DNA from: Nocardia ninae NBRC 108245
GTDB taxonomy: Bacteria > Actinomycetota > Actinomycetes > Mycobacteriales > Mycobacteriaceae
Assembly (NCBI RefSeq): GCF_007990755.1
Contig: NZ_BJXA01000012.1
Span: 1 to 64,000 of the forward strand
DNA: 64,000 bases
Reading direction: 5' to 3'
Shown here piece by piece: positions 8,722 through 17,362 of the stretch; the first letter of the stretch is position 1, and every line of letters starts with the position of its first letter. The notes beneath the pieces were generated by a model. It was given only the letters and a program-made list of their open reading frames with translations, was not told the DNA's origin and did not search any database. Position numbers and translations under genes: made by a program.

Positions 8722-8740
8722 GCTAATGAAAATCATTACC
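8722..8740. promoter_or_regulatory. Fur/Zur-type metal box ahead of the metallophore-like operon
   Basis: The 19 bases at 8722-8740 match the classical Fur consensus (GATAATGATAATCATTATC) at 16 positions. The core TAATGA-AAA-TCATTA (8724-8738) is a perfect 6-3-6 inverted repeat and contains TGAAAATCAT, the half-site style of actinobacterial Zur boxes. It lies about 150 bp upstream of the first gene of the 8891-13732 operon. It does not match the IdeR/DtxR consensus. Confidence 0.65.
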
Positions 8741-8890
8741 GATAGTCTACGATGCTGACATGGCTTTTTCTCGGATCGGGATGTGTGCTGCCCCAACGGC
8801 ATTCGTGGCGAGCGCGCCGGCCCGTAGCCCGGTGGACGGGGTGCCGCCGTCCGGGCGGCTGCTCGATTCGCCCAACGACATCGGAGTTCT

Positions 8891-9868
8891 ATGAGCAACG
8901 CACTGCACATCCTCACGCGCACCGATCTGGCCGATATCGACATCCCGCCTGCCGAGGTCATCGACCTGGTCGAGGACGGCTACCTGGCGTACGCGCAGGG
9001 CGATTCCCGCTGCCCGGTGAAGCTGATGATGCCGATCCCGAAGACCGAACGCGACGCGGTGTCGTATTCCATGCTCGGCTACGACGGTTCGCTCGAGCAG
9101 CTCGGTTTCAAGACCTCCTACCGGCAGGGCAGCGAGAGCGCGGACAAGTACTACACGACGATCAGCCTCTACGACGACACCACCGGCCTCCCGTTCGCGT
9201 TCATGGACTGCCAGCGCGTCGGTGCCTCCCGCACGCCGGCCACCACCGCGATCATCGCGAAACACTGTGCCCGCGAGGGCGCTACGAGCGCGCTGATGAT
9301 CGGCACCGGTATCCAAGGCCGTAACACGTTGCCGTACTTGCTGACCGCCCAGCCGAACCTGGAGCGGCTGCGGTTGTTCGGTACCCATCCGGACGGTATC
9401 GCGGAAAGCATTGCGGCACTGCGCCGCTGGTTCCCAGACCGGGACATCGAACTGGTCGACGATGTGCCCGCGGCAGTCGCCGAGTCCGACATCGTCGTGG
9501 TGGCCTCCGGCCGGGCGGCGCATCCGAAGGTGCGCACCGAATGGCTGCCGCCGGGTGGGCTGCTGATCTCGGTAGCCAGCAAGGGTGTCGAGAGTGGCGC
9601 CTTACGCGCGGCCGACTACGCGATCGCCACCAGCACAGGGCAACTGGGCGTCACCGGTACCCGGCTTGCGGGACCGGAGGGGCAGCCGGTGATCGATGCC
9701 GAACTGCCCGACATCGTGGCGGGGCGGGTGCCGGGACGGTCCGGCGCCGACGATCGGGTGTTCGCGTTCGCCAGCGGCATGATCATCACCGACATCCCGG
9801 TAGCGCACGCACTGGCGACGCGCGCGGTGGCGGCCGGACGTGGACAGCGGGTGGAACTGTGGTCCTGA
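8891..9868 (+). CDS. SbnB-like dehydrogenase of the ornithine cyclodeaminase/mu-crystallin family
   Basis: A 325-aa NAD-dependent enzyme. The N-terminal half carries the substrate part, and the Rossmann loop GTGIQGRN begins at residue 138. In staphyloferrin B synthesis, SbnB oxidatively splits N-(1-amino-1-carboxy-2-ethyl)-glutamate to give L-2,3-diaminopropionate; relatives can act in the reverse, opine-forming sense. GGAG five bases before the ATG supports this start. It overlaps the decarboxylase gene by 10 bp and is the first gene of a four-gene operon behind a Fur/Zur-type box. I infer a role in building an amino-acid-derived metal chelator. The family call is strong; the exact substrate is not known. 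Confidence 0.85.
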   Translation: MSNALHILTRTDLADIDIPPAEVIDLVEDGYLAYAQGDSRCPVKLMMPIPKTERDAVSYSMLGYDGSLEQLGFKTSYRQGSESADKYYTTISLYDDTTGLPFAFMDCQRVGASRTPATTAIIAKHCAREGATSALMIGTGIQGRNTLPYLLTAQPNLERLRLFGTHPDGIAESIAALRRWFPDRDIELVDDVPAAVAESDIVVVASGRAAHPKVRTEWLPPGGLLISVASKGVESGALRAADYAIATSTGQLGVTGTRLAGPEGQPVIDAELPDIVAGRVPGRSGADDRVFAFASGMIITDIPVAHALATRAVAAGRGQRVELWS

Positions 9869-11208
9869 ACGCCGCACTCCTCGATCTGCCCGCACTGCCT
9901 GCGCTGGAACAGGAATGGCAGCACCGGGTGCGCACGGACCCGCAGCTGCTCTTCGACATCCACCACGCCGTCGGTGGCCCGTTCCACGTCGTCTATCCGG
10001 AGCAGTTCGCGCGAAATCTGCGCTCCTTCCAGAAAACCCTCGCCGGACACGGTGTGCGCGGCCAGGTCTACTACGGCAAGAAGGCGAACAAGGCGGGCTG
10101 CTGGCTGCCCACCATCGCCGATCTCGACGGTGCCGTCGATGTCGCCAGCGAGCCCGAACTGGTGCACGCGCTGGCGCACGGCATCCGCGGCCGCGACATC
10201 GGGGTGACCGGGGCGGCCAAAACCGATGCGCTGCTGCGGCTGGCCGCCAGGCACGACTGCGTGGTCGCCATCGATGCCCTCGACGAGCTGGCCCGGGTGG
10301 CGGAGATCGCGCGGACTGCGGGTCCGGTGCGGATCCTGTTGCGGCGGTTGCCGCCGAACGCCCCGCACAGTCGATTCGGTTTGTCGGCAACAGATCTCGA
10401 GACCGCGATCACGCTGTGTGCGCAATGGCGGCCGCAGCTCGAGTTGATCGGGTTCTCGTTCCACCTCGATGGTTACGCCGTCGCACCGCGGGCCGAATTG
10501 GCCTACGACTTGATCCAGCTGTGCGCCAAGACGAAAGCGCAAGGCTTGCCGATCACCGCCCTCTCTATCGGCGGCGGCTTTGCCTGCCGCTATGTCGGAG
10601 ACGACGATTGGCAGGCTTTCCTGGCCCATCGGCGCGACGACTGGTTCCACGCGGGCAAGCGATTCGAGAAGTTCTATCCGTACGCGCAGGAGCCGACCGG
10701 CGCCGACATGCTGGACGCCATCCTTACTATGGGCTTCGACGGTCGCACACTGGCAAGTCACTTGCGCGACAACGACATCCAGCTGTTCATCGAACCCGGC
10801 CGGGCGCTGCTCATCGATGCGGGCTTCACCGTGTTCCCCGTCCTCGGCTTCAAACAGAACGCCGACTACGGCATCACCACCGTGCACGGGCTCAGCATGA
10901 GCGTGTCCGAGCAGTGGAAAGGCAGCGAGTTCCTGCTGGATCCGATCCTGGTGCCCCGGCGCACGGACCCGGCCGCGCAACCGATCGCCAGCTGCGTCGG
11001 CGGCGCGAGCTGCATGGAGTACGACGTCCTCACCTGGCGCAAAGTGCCGCTGCCGCAACGGCCCGCACACGGTGACCTGCTGCTGTATCCGAATACGGCG
11101 GGCTACCAGATGGACAAGAACGAGAGCGAATTCCACCAGCTCCCGTTGCCGCCGAAGGTAGTCGTCACACATCAGGAAGGCCGGTTCCTGTGGCGCTTGG
11201 ACAGGTAG
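9859..11208 (+). CDS. PLP-dependent decarboxylase, fold type III (SbnH / Y4yA-like)
   Basis: A 449-aa enzyme of the alanine racemase/ornithine-diaminopimelate decarboxylase fold. YYGKKANK at residues 71-78 holds the PLP-binding lysine (probably K75), SIGGGFACRY is the phosphate-binding glycine loop, FIEPGRALL follows, and CVGGASCMEYD provides the Cys and Asp of the second active-site motif. In staphyloferrin B synthesis SbnH decarboxylates a diaminopropionate-containing intermediate, and a similar step would turn the diaminopropionate carboxylate into an ethylenediamine unit. The GTG start at 9859 overlaps the upstream stop, so translation is probably coupled. The frame is open earlier, but only as a shadow of the SbnB-like gene. 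Confidence 0.85.
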   Translation: MVLNAALLDLPALPALEQEWQHRVRTDPQLLFDIHHAVGGPFHVVYPEQFARNLRSFQKTLAGHGVRGQVYYGKKANKAGCWLPTIADLDGAVDVASEPELVHALAHGIRGRDIGVTGAAKTDALLRLAARHDCVVAIDALDELARVAEIARTAGPVRILLRRLPPNAPHSRFGLSATDLETAITLCAQWRPQLELIGFSFHLDGYAVAPRAELAYDLIQLCAKTKAQGLPITALSIGGGFACRYVGDDDWQAFLAHRRDDWFHAGKRFEKFYPYAQEPTGADMLDAILTMGFDGRTLASHLRDNDIQLFIEPGRALLIDAGFTVFPVLGFKQNADYGITTVHGLSMSVSEQWKGSEFLLDPILVPRRTDPAAQPIASCVGGASCMEYDVLTWRKVPLPQRPAHGDLLLYPNTAGYQMDKNESEFHQLPLPPKVVVTHQEGRFLWRLDR

Positions 11209-12323
11209 ACACGCAGGAATACGTGAACGCGCACCCGCGAGCGGCTGCGCGCGACGCGGTGGCGCATCTCCCACGGCGTCGGGAGAACGTCGTCCGCTCG
11301 GCCTCCGAGCTCATCGGCTCCACCCCGCTGCTCGAACTCATCCGCACCGGCACCGGTACCCGCCTGCTGCTGAAGCTGGAGCAGTTCAACCCGACCGGCT
11401 CCGCGAAGGTACGCATGGCGCGGGAGATGGTGCTGCAGGCCGAACGCAGCGGCGAATTACGCCCAGGCGGGCACATCGTCGAACCGACCTCCGGCAACAC
11501 CGGCACCGGACTCGCGCTCATGGCACTGGAACGCGGCTACACCTTCACCGCCGTGGTCGACGGCCACGCCGCCGTGGACAAGCTGCGCGCGATGAAAGCG
11601 ATGGGCGCGCAGCTGGTTTCGGTGGACAGCGGCACCGGCGGCGGCCCGAGCACCGTCGAGCGCAGGCGGATCGCCGCGGAGATCGCCGCCCGCACCGGCG
11701 CGTACCGCCCCGACCAGCACAACAATCCACACAACAACGCGGGCTACCGCGAACTCGCCCACGAACTGCTCGCCGATATCGACACCGACGTCGACTATCT
11801 GATCGGCGCCGTCGGGACCGGCGGATCCCTCTGCGGCACGGTCGAAGAACTCCGCAGGCTCGGCTCGCGGGTCCATGCCCTCGGTGTCGAACCGATGGGC
11901 TCCATCATCTTCGGCGGTGCGGCCGGCGGCTACTGGCAGACCGGCGCGGGCAGCCCCGCCGGATTCCCGGTGGGCGGCAACGTCAAATACGACGCCATCG
12001 ACGAGGACTGCCGAGTCGGCGACATCGATGCGTTCGCCACCGCCCGGGTGGTCGCGCGGCGCACCGGCATCCTCGTCGGCGGAACCGGCGGCGCCGCAAT
12101 CCATGTGGCGTTGCGCCGTCTCGTGCATGTGCCCGCGGGCAGCACGGTCATCGTGCTGGTGTGTGACGCGGGGGAAAAGTACCTCGACACCGTGTACGAC
12201 GACGACTGGCTGCGCGAACGCGGCCTGCTGGACCGGGCGGCGCAACAGCGCATCATCAGGCTCTGCCGGGCGTACGACGAATCGGTGCGGCTGGCGGCAT
12301 ACAGCGTTCGGACGGGAGCTTAG
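11190..12323 (+). CDS. SbnA-like PLP-dependent cysteine synthase-family enzyme
   Basis: A 377-aa fold type II PLP enzyme. NPTGSAKVR at residues 67-75 carries the PLP lysine (K73), PTSGNTGTGLA binds the substrate carboxylate, and GTGGSLCGT binds the PLP phosphate. GSIIFGG and CDAGEKYLDTVYDDDWL resemble staphylococcal SbnA, which joins O-phosphoserine to the amino group of glutamate. About 40 residues extend beyond SbnA at the C-terminus. AGGAAGG nine bases ahead supports the GTG at 11190, which overlaps the decarboxylase end by 19 bp; a GTG at 11223 is the alternative. Together with the SbnB-like and SbnH-like genes it implies synthesis of a diaminopropionate- or ethylenediamine-based product. 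The amino-acid partner (Glu or Asp) is not predictable by eye. Confidence 0.82.
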   Translation: MALGQVDTQEYVNAHPRAAARDAVAHLPRRRENVVRSASELIGSTPLLELIRTGTGTRLLLKLEQFNPTGSAKVRMAREMVLQAERSGELRPGGHIVEPTSGNTGTGLALMALERGYTFTAVVDGHAAVDKLRAMKAMGAQLVSVDSGTGGGPSTVERRRIAAEIAARTGAYRPDQHNNPHNNAGYRELAHELLADIDTDVDYLIGAVGTGGSLCGTVEELRRLGSRVHALGVEPMGSIIFGGAAGGYWQTGAGSPAGFPVGGNVKYDAIDEDCRVGDIDAFATARVVARRTGILVGGTGGAAIHVALRRLVHVPAGSTVIVLVCDAGEKYLDTVYDDDWLRERGLLDRAAQQRIIRLCRAYDESVRLAAYSVRTGA

Positions 12324-12328
12324 GCCAC

Positions 12329-13732
12329 ATGGCGTTTCGAGAGTATCGAGCCATCGTCGCGCTGGCCGCGCCGATCGCGGGTATCCAGCTGGCCCAGGTG
12401 GCGCTGACCACGGTCGATCTGGCGATGATGGGGCTGCTCGGCGTCGCCGCCGTCGCCGCTGGCGGGCTCGCGCTGCTGCTGTACAACCAGCTGCGCACCA
12501 TGTGCGTCGGCATGATCACCGGCGTCGGGAACATGATCGCCGAGGTCGTCGGCGGTAGCGAAAAACGCACCGGGCGAGGTGATCTCGACGAGCAAGCGCG
12601 CGCCGAGATCCGTGGGTTCGTGCGCGCGGCGGCCTTCGTGGCGACGGTGACGTCGACGGCGGGCGCGCTGCTGCTGATCGCGCTGGGCTACGCGTTGCGC
12701 TGGCTCGGCCAGGCCCCGGACGTGCTCGAGCTGGCCCGCCCCATCATGTGGACGCTCGCGCCCGGCCTGATACCCATGCTCTGGCTGAACGTGTTGCGGC
12801 AGTTCGCCGTCGGCATGCGCCGGGCGGGCTCACTGTTGCGGGTGACGCTGCTGTCGATCGGCGTCAACGCACTGCTCAACGCGCTGTTCATCTACGGCTG
12901 GTTCGGCGTGCCGAAACTCGGCCTTGCCGGAATCGGCCTGTCCACCACGCTCGTTCAGCTCTGGACGTTCGGCATCTACCTGCGTACCGTCCGGCGCGAC
13001 CCGCTGCTCGGCGACCTGCTGTCCCTGCGCGCGTGGCAGGCGGACCGGGCCACCGTGACGCGCATCGTCCGGATGGGTACGCCGATCTCGTTGACCTACG
13101 GCGCGGAAGCGGCGATCACCTCCATCGCCGCAGTGCTGATGGGCAGCTTCGGACCGGTGGCGCTGGCCGCGAGCAACATCGTCAACCAGCTGGCCTACAT
13201 CGTCTACCAGGTCAATATCGGTCTGTCCCAGGGCTCTTCGATCCTGGTGAGCCGCACGGTCGGGCAAGGCGACCGGCATGCGGTGGCGGCCATCGCGCGG
13301 CGCACTGTGCTGCTGGGCTTCGCCTTCATGACCCTCGTCGGCCTCGGCTACGTGCTGTTCCCCGGCGCCGTTCTCGCGCCGTTCCTCGGCTCGCACCACG
13401 ACGACACCGCCGTCATCGCCGCCGCTTCGACGCTGCTGTGGTTCGCGATCATCCAGCAGTACTGCAAGGGCTCGCAGAACCTGTCCATCGGCCTGCTGCG
13501 CGGCATCGGAAACACCAAGGCGGGGATGCAGAGCACGCTGATCGGCTACTTCGCCATCGGGGTACCCGCCATGGCCGTCTTCGGGTTCGGGCTCGGCTGG
13601 GACGGACCCGGCATCTGGCTCGGGCTCTGCCTCGGCTTCGGCGCCACCGCCGCGCTGGTGTGGCGGAAATTTCTGCGCGGTGCCGCCGACATGGCCACGC
13701 CCACGCGGGAATCCGTGCCCGCGAACCGGTGA
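12329..13732 (+). CDS. MATE-family efflux transporter
   Basis: A 467-aa polytopic membrane protein with about twelve helices in two similar halves, as in NorM/MatE multidrug and metabolite exporters (for example IVALAAPIAGIQLAQVALTT near the N-terminus and IVRMGTPISLTYGAEAAITS at the start of the second half). These carriers use sodium or proton gradients. It starts 5 bp after the SbnA-like gene and is the last gene of the operon, so it probably exports the product made by the three enzymes. No matching uptake system (ABC or TonB-like) is in the window. Confidence 0.88.
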   Translation: MAFREYRAIVALAAPIAGIQLAQVALTTVDLAMMGLLGVAAVAAGGLALLLYNQLRTMCVGMITGVGNMIAEVVGGSEKRTGRGDLDEQARAEIRGFVRAAAFVATVTSTAGALLLIALGYALRWLGQAPDVLELARPIMWTLAPGLIPMLWLNVLRQFAVGMRRAGSLLRVTLLSIGVNALLNALFIYGWFGVPKLGLAGIGLSTTLVQLWTFGIYLRTVRRDPLLGDLLSLRAWQADRATVTRIVRMGTPISLTYGAEAAITSIAAVLMGSFGPVALAASNIVNQLAYIVYQVNIGLSQGSSILVSRTVGQGDRHAVAAIARRTVLLGFAFMTLVGLGYVLFPGAVLAPFLGSHHDDTAVIAAASTLLWFAIIQQYCKGSQNLSIGLLRGIGNTKAGMQSTLIGYFAIGVPAMAVFGFGLGWDGPGIWLGLCLGFGATAALVWRKFLRGAADMATPTRESVPANR

Positions 13733-13944
13733 AAGCGGGCAAAAGGTGTGAAACACGCAGAACGGCGGGATAATTCGGGCAGCCCTCCGGCAACCAGGCG
13801 GAATCACCCTCTCGCACCGTGCTTTCGCCCACCTCGCGAGCCGGCTAAACGATCTTTCTCTGCGGTGTCGCAGCACGTCGGGTAGGGTCGGCGCGGATCG
13901 CGAAATTCTGCTCGACAGCCCTGGCGGAAAGGTCGGCCGAAGAG

Positions 13945-14331
13945 ATGTGCGCAGCGGGGCCGTTCAGCGGGCTCAATCGCAGACAATTCCTAGCGAAGGC
14001 GGCGGCGGCCGGTGCGGTGGGCGCGTCGGCTTCCTTGGCCGACCCGATCATCGAACGGGCCTACGCCGCCGACCCCGCCGGCCTGGGCGATATCGAGCAC
14101 CTCGTCTCGCTCATGCAGAAGAGTCGCTCCTTCGACCGCTCGGCACCGAATATCGCAAAACCGGTGCTGCCGGACCCGAAACCGAAAATGGATGCCGCGG
14201 TCGCCCAATGCGGCCCGAATATCGCGTTGGGTACGGCGGAGACCGGGATCCCTTATCCGGTGCCGCCGAATTCGATGCCGACACAACAACCCGGTACCCG
14301 GCGCGAGCCGAGCGGGTTGATTCGGGCATGA
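13945..14331 (+). pseudogene. Phospholipase C remnant with a large internal deletion
   Basis: A 128-codon open frame. Residues 1-40 are a Tat signal peptide ([16 protein letters not shown]) like that of mycobacterial/nocardial phospholipase C. It continues with [14 protein letters not shown] and [17 protein letters not shown], a worn version of the catalytic [20 protein letters not shown] segment that starts the phosphoesterase domain. The remaining part, with [10 protein letters not shown] and [17 protein letters not shown], looks like the C-terminal tail of the same family as I remember it. The roughly 350-400 residues between, including the rest of the active site, are missing, and the conserved Asn is changed to Ser. 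The frame is still open, so a short exported peptide could be made, but it cannot be a working lipase. Confidence 0.72.
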
Positions 14332-14332
14332 G

Positions 14333-14364
14333 AGTGGCCCAGCCCTGGCGGGGGCTGGGCCACT
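14333..14364. terminator. Terminator hairpin (both strands)
   Basis: A perfect 13-bp stem (14333-14345 with 14352-14364) and 6-nt loop begin 2 bp after the phospholipase remnant's stop. It also lies just past the stop of the small minus-strand ORF at 14381, so it can serve both directions. Confidence 0.75.
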
Positions 14365-14380
14365 TCTCGACGTGTACGCC

Positions 14381-14593
14381 TCAGCTCGCGGTGGCGGGCA
14401 CCCACCGGACCGACGGGACGGCGGAGCGTTTTCGCATAGCGGCGAAGCTGTGCCGGGCCGGGCTGATCAACGCGCTGAACCATGTGCGGCGGTGTTCGGC
14501 TAACGCGGCCGCGACGGCGGGGATCTGGGTGCAGTGCACACCACCCGCCATGCCCAGGCGGTGGCGAGCCGTCTGGTTGTATCTGGTGCCCAA
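14381..14593 (-). CDS. Small hypothetical protein
   Basis: A possible 70-aa protein that I do not recognise, starting at the TTG at 14593. It is supported by an AGGAA ribosome site five bases upstream, by high G+C at third codon positions, and by a hairpin directly after its stop. It has the helical, basic stretch ALAEHRRTWFSALISPARHS. There is no signal peptide or known motif. It may be the end of a decayed gene; confidence is low. Confidence 0.35.
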   Translation of the reverse strand: MGTRYNQTARHRLGMAGGVHCTQIPAVAAALAEHRRTWFSALISPARHSFAAMRKRSAVPSVRWVPATAS

Positions 14594-14921
14594 TGATGTT
14601 CCTTTGCTTGCTGGTGCTGGCGCCCTGGATCGCCACGGCGAAGATTAGCCGAACGAAAGTGCCGTGCAGAGTATTTTGCGCAAGTAATTGGGTCGGCGTG
14701 TCGGAAAGTTGTCGCCCGAGTACCGGGTCCGGCCGGAATTGTTGCGAAATGGTCTCGGCCTCGTCACGGATCGGGCAATTACGGCGGCGGCAGGTGGAAA
14801 GCGCGGGCCGGATGGGTAATCCGGCTGATTGTGTCGCCGAAGTCGAACGTCGGTCCTTGCGGCACTGCCCGGCGGTGTGGGCGCGCAGGCCGCCCCGGCC
14901 CCGGGATGCGAGACTGGTCCG
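14594..14921. other. Intergenic region before coaE
   Basis: About 330 bp with less G+C than its surroundings and no convincing coding frame on either strand. It probably carries the coaE promoter; I see no clear operator. Confidence 0.4.
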
Positions 14922-16124
14922 ATGTTGCGGATCGGCCTCACCGGAGGCATGGGAGCGGGCAAGTCGACGGTGGCGCGAATTCTCGCCGATCTCGGCGCGG
15001 TGATCATCGATTCCGACCTGATTGCCAGGGAGGTCGTCGCGCCGGGTACCGAGGGCCTGGCGGCGCTCGTGGCCGCGTTCGGCGCCGAGATCCTGGCGGC
15101 CGACGGCAGCCTGGACCGGCCCGCCCTGGCGGCCAAGGCTTTCGCGGACGACGAATCGCGCGCGACGCTGAATTCGATTACGCATCCGCTGGTGGGCAAA
15201 CGTACCGCCGAACTCATTTCCGCGGCCGCGCCCGACGCCATTGTTGTGCAGGATATTCCGCTGCTGGTCGAAAATGGTCTCGCACCATTGATGAACTTGG
15301 TTGTTGTCGTCGATGTCGACGCGGAAACTCGGCTGCGCAGGCTGGTCGAATTCCGCGGCATCGCCGAAGCCGATGCGCGGGCGCGTATTGCCGCGCAGGC
15401 CACCGACGAACAGCGCCGCGCGGTCGCCGACGTGTTGCTCGACAACAGTGGCGCGCCCGCGGCGATCGAGGACGAGGTGCGGCGGCTGTGGCAGGACCGG
15501 CTGGTGCCGTTCGAGCGCAACCTCCGTGCCGGGACGCCCGCGCGCAAGAAAGACATCCGGCTGGTGCCGGCGAACCCGGACTGGGCCGTACAGGCGCAGC
15601 GGCTCATCGCCAGGCTGTGGGTGGCGTGCGGGGCGGCTGCATCGCGCATCGATCACATCGGCTCGACCGCCGTGCCGGAGCTGCCCGCCAAGGACGTGCT
15701 CGATCTACAGATCACCGTGGCGGACCTCGCGGCGGCCGACGGCCTGCGGGATGCGTTGGGGGCGGCGGGATTTCCGGTTCGACCGGAGATCACGGAAGAC
15801 TGCCCGAGGCCGACGGCGCAGGATCCGGCGGGCACGGACGTCACGTTGTGGACCAAGCGCTACCACCAGAACGCCGACCCCGGCCGCCTCGCCAATGTGC
15901 ATGTGCGCGTGGCCGGTACGCCCGGGCAGGAGTACGCGCTGCTGTTCCGTGACTGGCTGCGCGCCGACGCCGACGCACGCGCCGAGTACCTCGAGGTCAA
16001 GCGCGCGGCGAAGGCGAAGGCGACCGGCCTGACCGGCGAGGCGGCGACGATCGCCTACCTCGACGTCAAAGAGCCCTGGTTCGCCGCCGCCTACCCCCGC
16101 ATGCAGGCTTGGCGGGATCGCTAG
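14922..16124 (+). CDS. coaE: Dephospho-CoA kinase fused to a GrpB (UPF0157) domain
   Basis: A 400-aa two-domain protein. Residues 1-200 are dephospho-CoA kinase, which phosphorylates the 3-hydroxyl of dephospho-CoA in the last step of CoA synthesis; the P-loop GGMGAGKS is at residues 8-15, followed by the [17 protein letters not shown] substrate motif. From about residue 207 a GrpB/UPF0157 nucleotidyltransferase-like domain follows ([20 protein letters not shown], then [12 protein letters not shown]). This fusion is usual in mycobacteria and relatives; the role of the GrpB part is unclear, possibly folding or regulation. The ATG at 14922 directly precedes the LRIGLTGG strand; an earlier ATG at 14829 would add 31 unlikely residues. 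Confidence 0.95.
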   Translation: MLRIGLTGGMGAGKSTVARILADLGAVIIDSDLIAREVVAPGTEGLAALVAAFGAEILAADGSLDRPALAAKAFADDESRATLNSITHPLVGKRTAELISAAAPDAIVVQDIPLLVENGLAPLMNLVVVVDVDAETRLRRLVEFRGIAEADARARIAAQATDEQRRAVADVLLDNSGAPAAIEDEVRRLWQDRLVPFERNLRAGTPARKKDIRLVPANPDWAVQAQRLIARLWVACGAAASRIDHIGSTAVPELPAKDVLDLQITVADLAAADGLRDALGAAGFPVRPEITEDCPRPTAQDPAGTDVTLWTKRYHQNADPGRLANVHVRVAGTPGQEYALLFRDWLRADADARAEYLEVKRAAKAKATGLTGEAATIAYLDVKEPWFAAAYPRMQAWRDR

Positions 16125-16142
16125 CGCCTTGCCGACCGGGAA

Positions 16143-16667
16143 CTAGAGCCAGGTGAGGGTGACGCCGCGGGATTGCAGCCAGCGGTCCAGGCTGTAGTCG
16201 TGCGCGGCGATGCCGTCGATGGCGGTGGTCGCGGTCTCGATGGCGGCCTGGGCCTCGGCGGCGGTGAGTAGCCCGGCCGTGTGCGCGGCGAGCAGTTCGT
16301 CGACGTCGAGGAGTTCGGTGTCGCGGCCCGTGCGTACGACGATGTCGAGGTAGTGGTCCACCGACTTCCAGCGGTCCGGCTCCAGCTGGCGGAACTCGCC
16401 GAGGTCCAGGTAGAAGTCCTGGTCGCGCTGGTGCTCAGGGTTGTAGTGGAAGACGCTGGCCCGCAGCGCCAGGTCGGGCAGCAGCCACGATTCGATGTAG
16501 TGGAACTGCTCGTGGTCCGAGGTGCGTGCCATGTACAGGCCCCACGGCTCCACCTGGTACCGCTCGACCGGCCGCACGAATCCCTTGGGATCGGTGTTGG
16601 TCAGCGCCGCGAGGTCGAAGTACTCGACCTTGGGCCGATGTACGTCGACGGAAGGTGCCTGGGTCAT
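16143..16667 (-). CDS. DUF402 domain protein
   Basis: A 174-aa protein of the DUF402 (FomD-like) family, small beta-barrel proteins some of which are nucleoside phosphate hydrolases. Typical strings are KGFVRPVERYQVEPWGLYMA, the DHYLDIVV strand with its paired Asp residues (a candidate metal site), and LLDVDELLAAHTAGLL. The ATG at 16667 gives an N-terminus just ahead of the domain. It is convergent with coaE (18 bp apart) and 47 bp downstream of a paralogue in the same direction, with which it probably arose by tandem duplication. The substrate is unknown. Confidence 0.8.
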   Translation of the reverse strand: MTQAPSVDVHRPKVEYFDLAALTNTDPKGFVRPVERYQVEPWGLYMARTSDHEQFHYIESWLLPDLALRASVFHYNPEHQRDQDFYLDLGEFRQLEPDRWKSVDHYLDIVVRTGRDTELLDVDELLAAHTAGLLTAAEAQAAIETATTAIDGIAAHDYSLDRWLQSRGVTLTWL

Positions 16668-16714
16668 GCATTCAGAATCTACCGCCGCCCCGCCGGAGTC
16701 GAGTGACCCGGCGG

Positions 16715-17362
16715 TTACATCCAGGTGAGGGAAATGCCGTGGGTGGCCAGCCAGTCCTCGACGCAGTGGTCGTTGGCGGCGAGGCCGTCCAGCGCCGCCG
16801 TCGCGCACTCGAAGGCCCGGTGCGCCTGTGCGGTGTCCACCAATCCGGCCGCGTGGGCGGCCAGCAGCTCGTCGACGCCGAGCAGTTCGACATTGTGGCC
16901 GCGGTGCACCTCGATGTCGAGGTAGTGGTCGACGGCCTTCCAGTGCTTCGGCTCGATCTCGGTGAACTCACCGATATCCAGGTGGAAATCGTGATCCACG
17001 TGATGCGCCGGGTTGCGGCGGGTCAGCGTCACGCGCAGCGAGAGCGCGGGCAGCAGCCAGCACTCCAGGTAGTGGCGGTGCGGGACGGGCACGATGCGGG
17101 CCATGTACACGCCCCACGGTTCGTGGTGGTAGCGCTCGACCTGACGGACGAAGCCCTTGCAGTCGGTGCTGGTGAGTTCCGCGAGGTTGAAGAACTCGAC
17201 GCGCGGCCGGTGCGGTGGGTGCCCGGGCGGTAACACGGTGTTCGTTGCGGCGGCATTGGCGTTCTGATTCAGTCCGGGGACCGCTGCGCGGAGGTGCCGG
17301 GCGATAGTTCCTGCGAAGCCGGTGGTCGGCACGGTATTGAGCAATGGAATCAGACCTCTCAT
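16715..17362 (-). CDS. DUF402 domain protein (paralogue)
   Basis: A 215-aa second DUF402 protein. It shares with its downstream neighbour the order GFVRQVERYHHEPWGVYMA, DHYLDIEV, LLGVDELLAAHAAGL and a final ISLTWM. It has about 55 extra N-terminal residues before the domain begins at HRPRVEFFNLAEL; these depend on taking the ATG at 17362, and a shorter start inside that stretch is possible. The two paralogues are co-directional and probably co-transcribed. The domain assignment is good; the N-terminus is uncertain. Confidence 0.75.
   Translation of the reverse strand: MRGLIPLLNTVPTTGFAGTIARHLRAAVPGLNQNANAAATNTVLPPGHPPHRPRVEFFNLAELTSTDCKGFVRQVERYHHEPWGVYMARIVPVPHRHYLECWLLPALSLRVTLTRRNPAHHVDHDFHLDIGEFTEIEPKHWKAVDHYLDIEVHRGHNVELLGVDELLAAHAAGLVDTAQAHRAFECATAALDGLAANDHCVEDWLATHGISLTWM

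Noticed and set aside
8722-8740. IdeR/DtxR iron box
   Set aside because: The consensus TTAGGTTAGSCTAACCTAA does not match; the site fits Fur/Zur.
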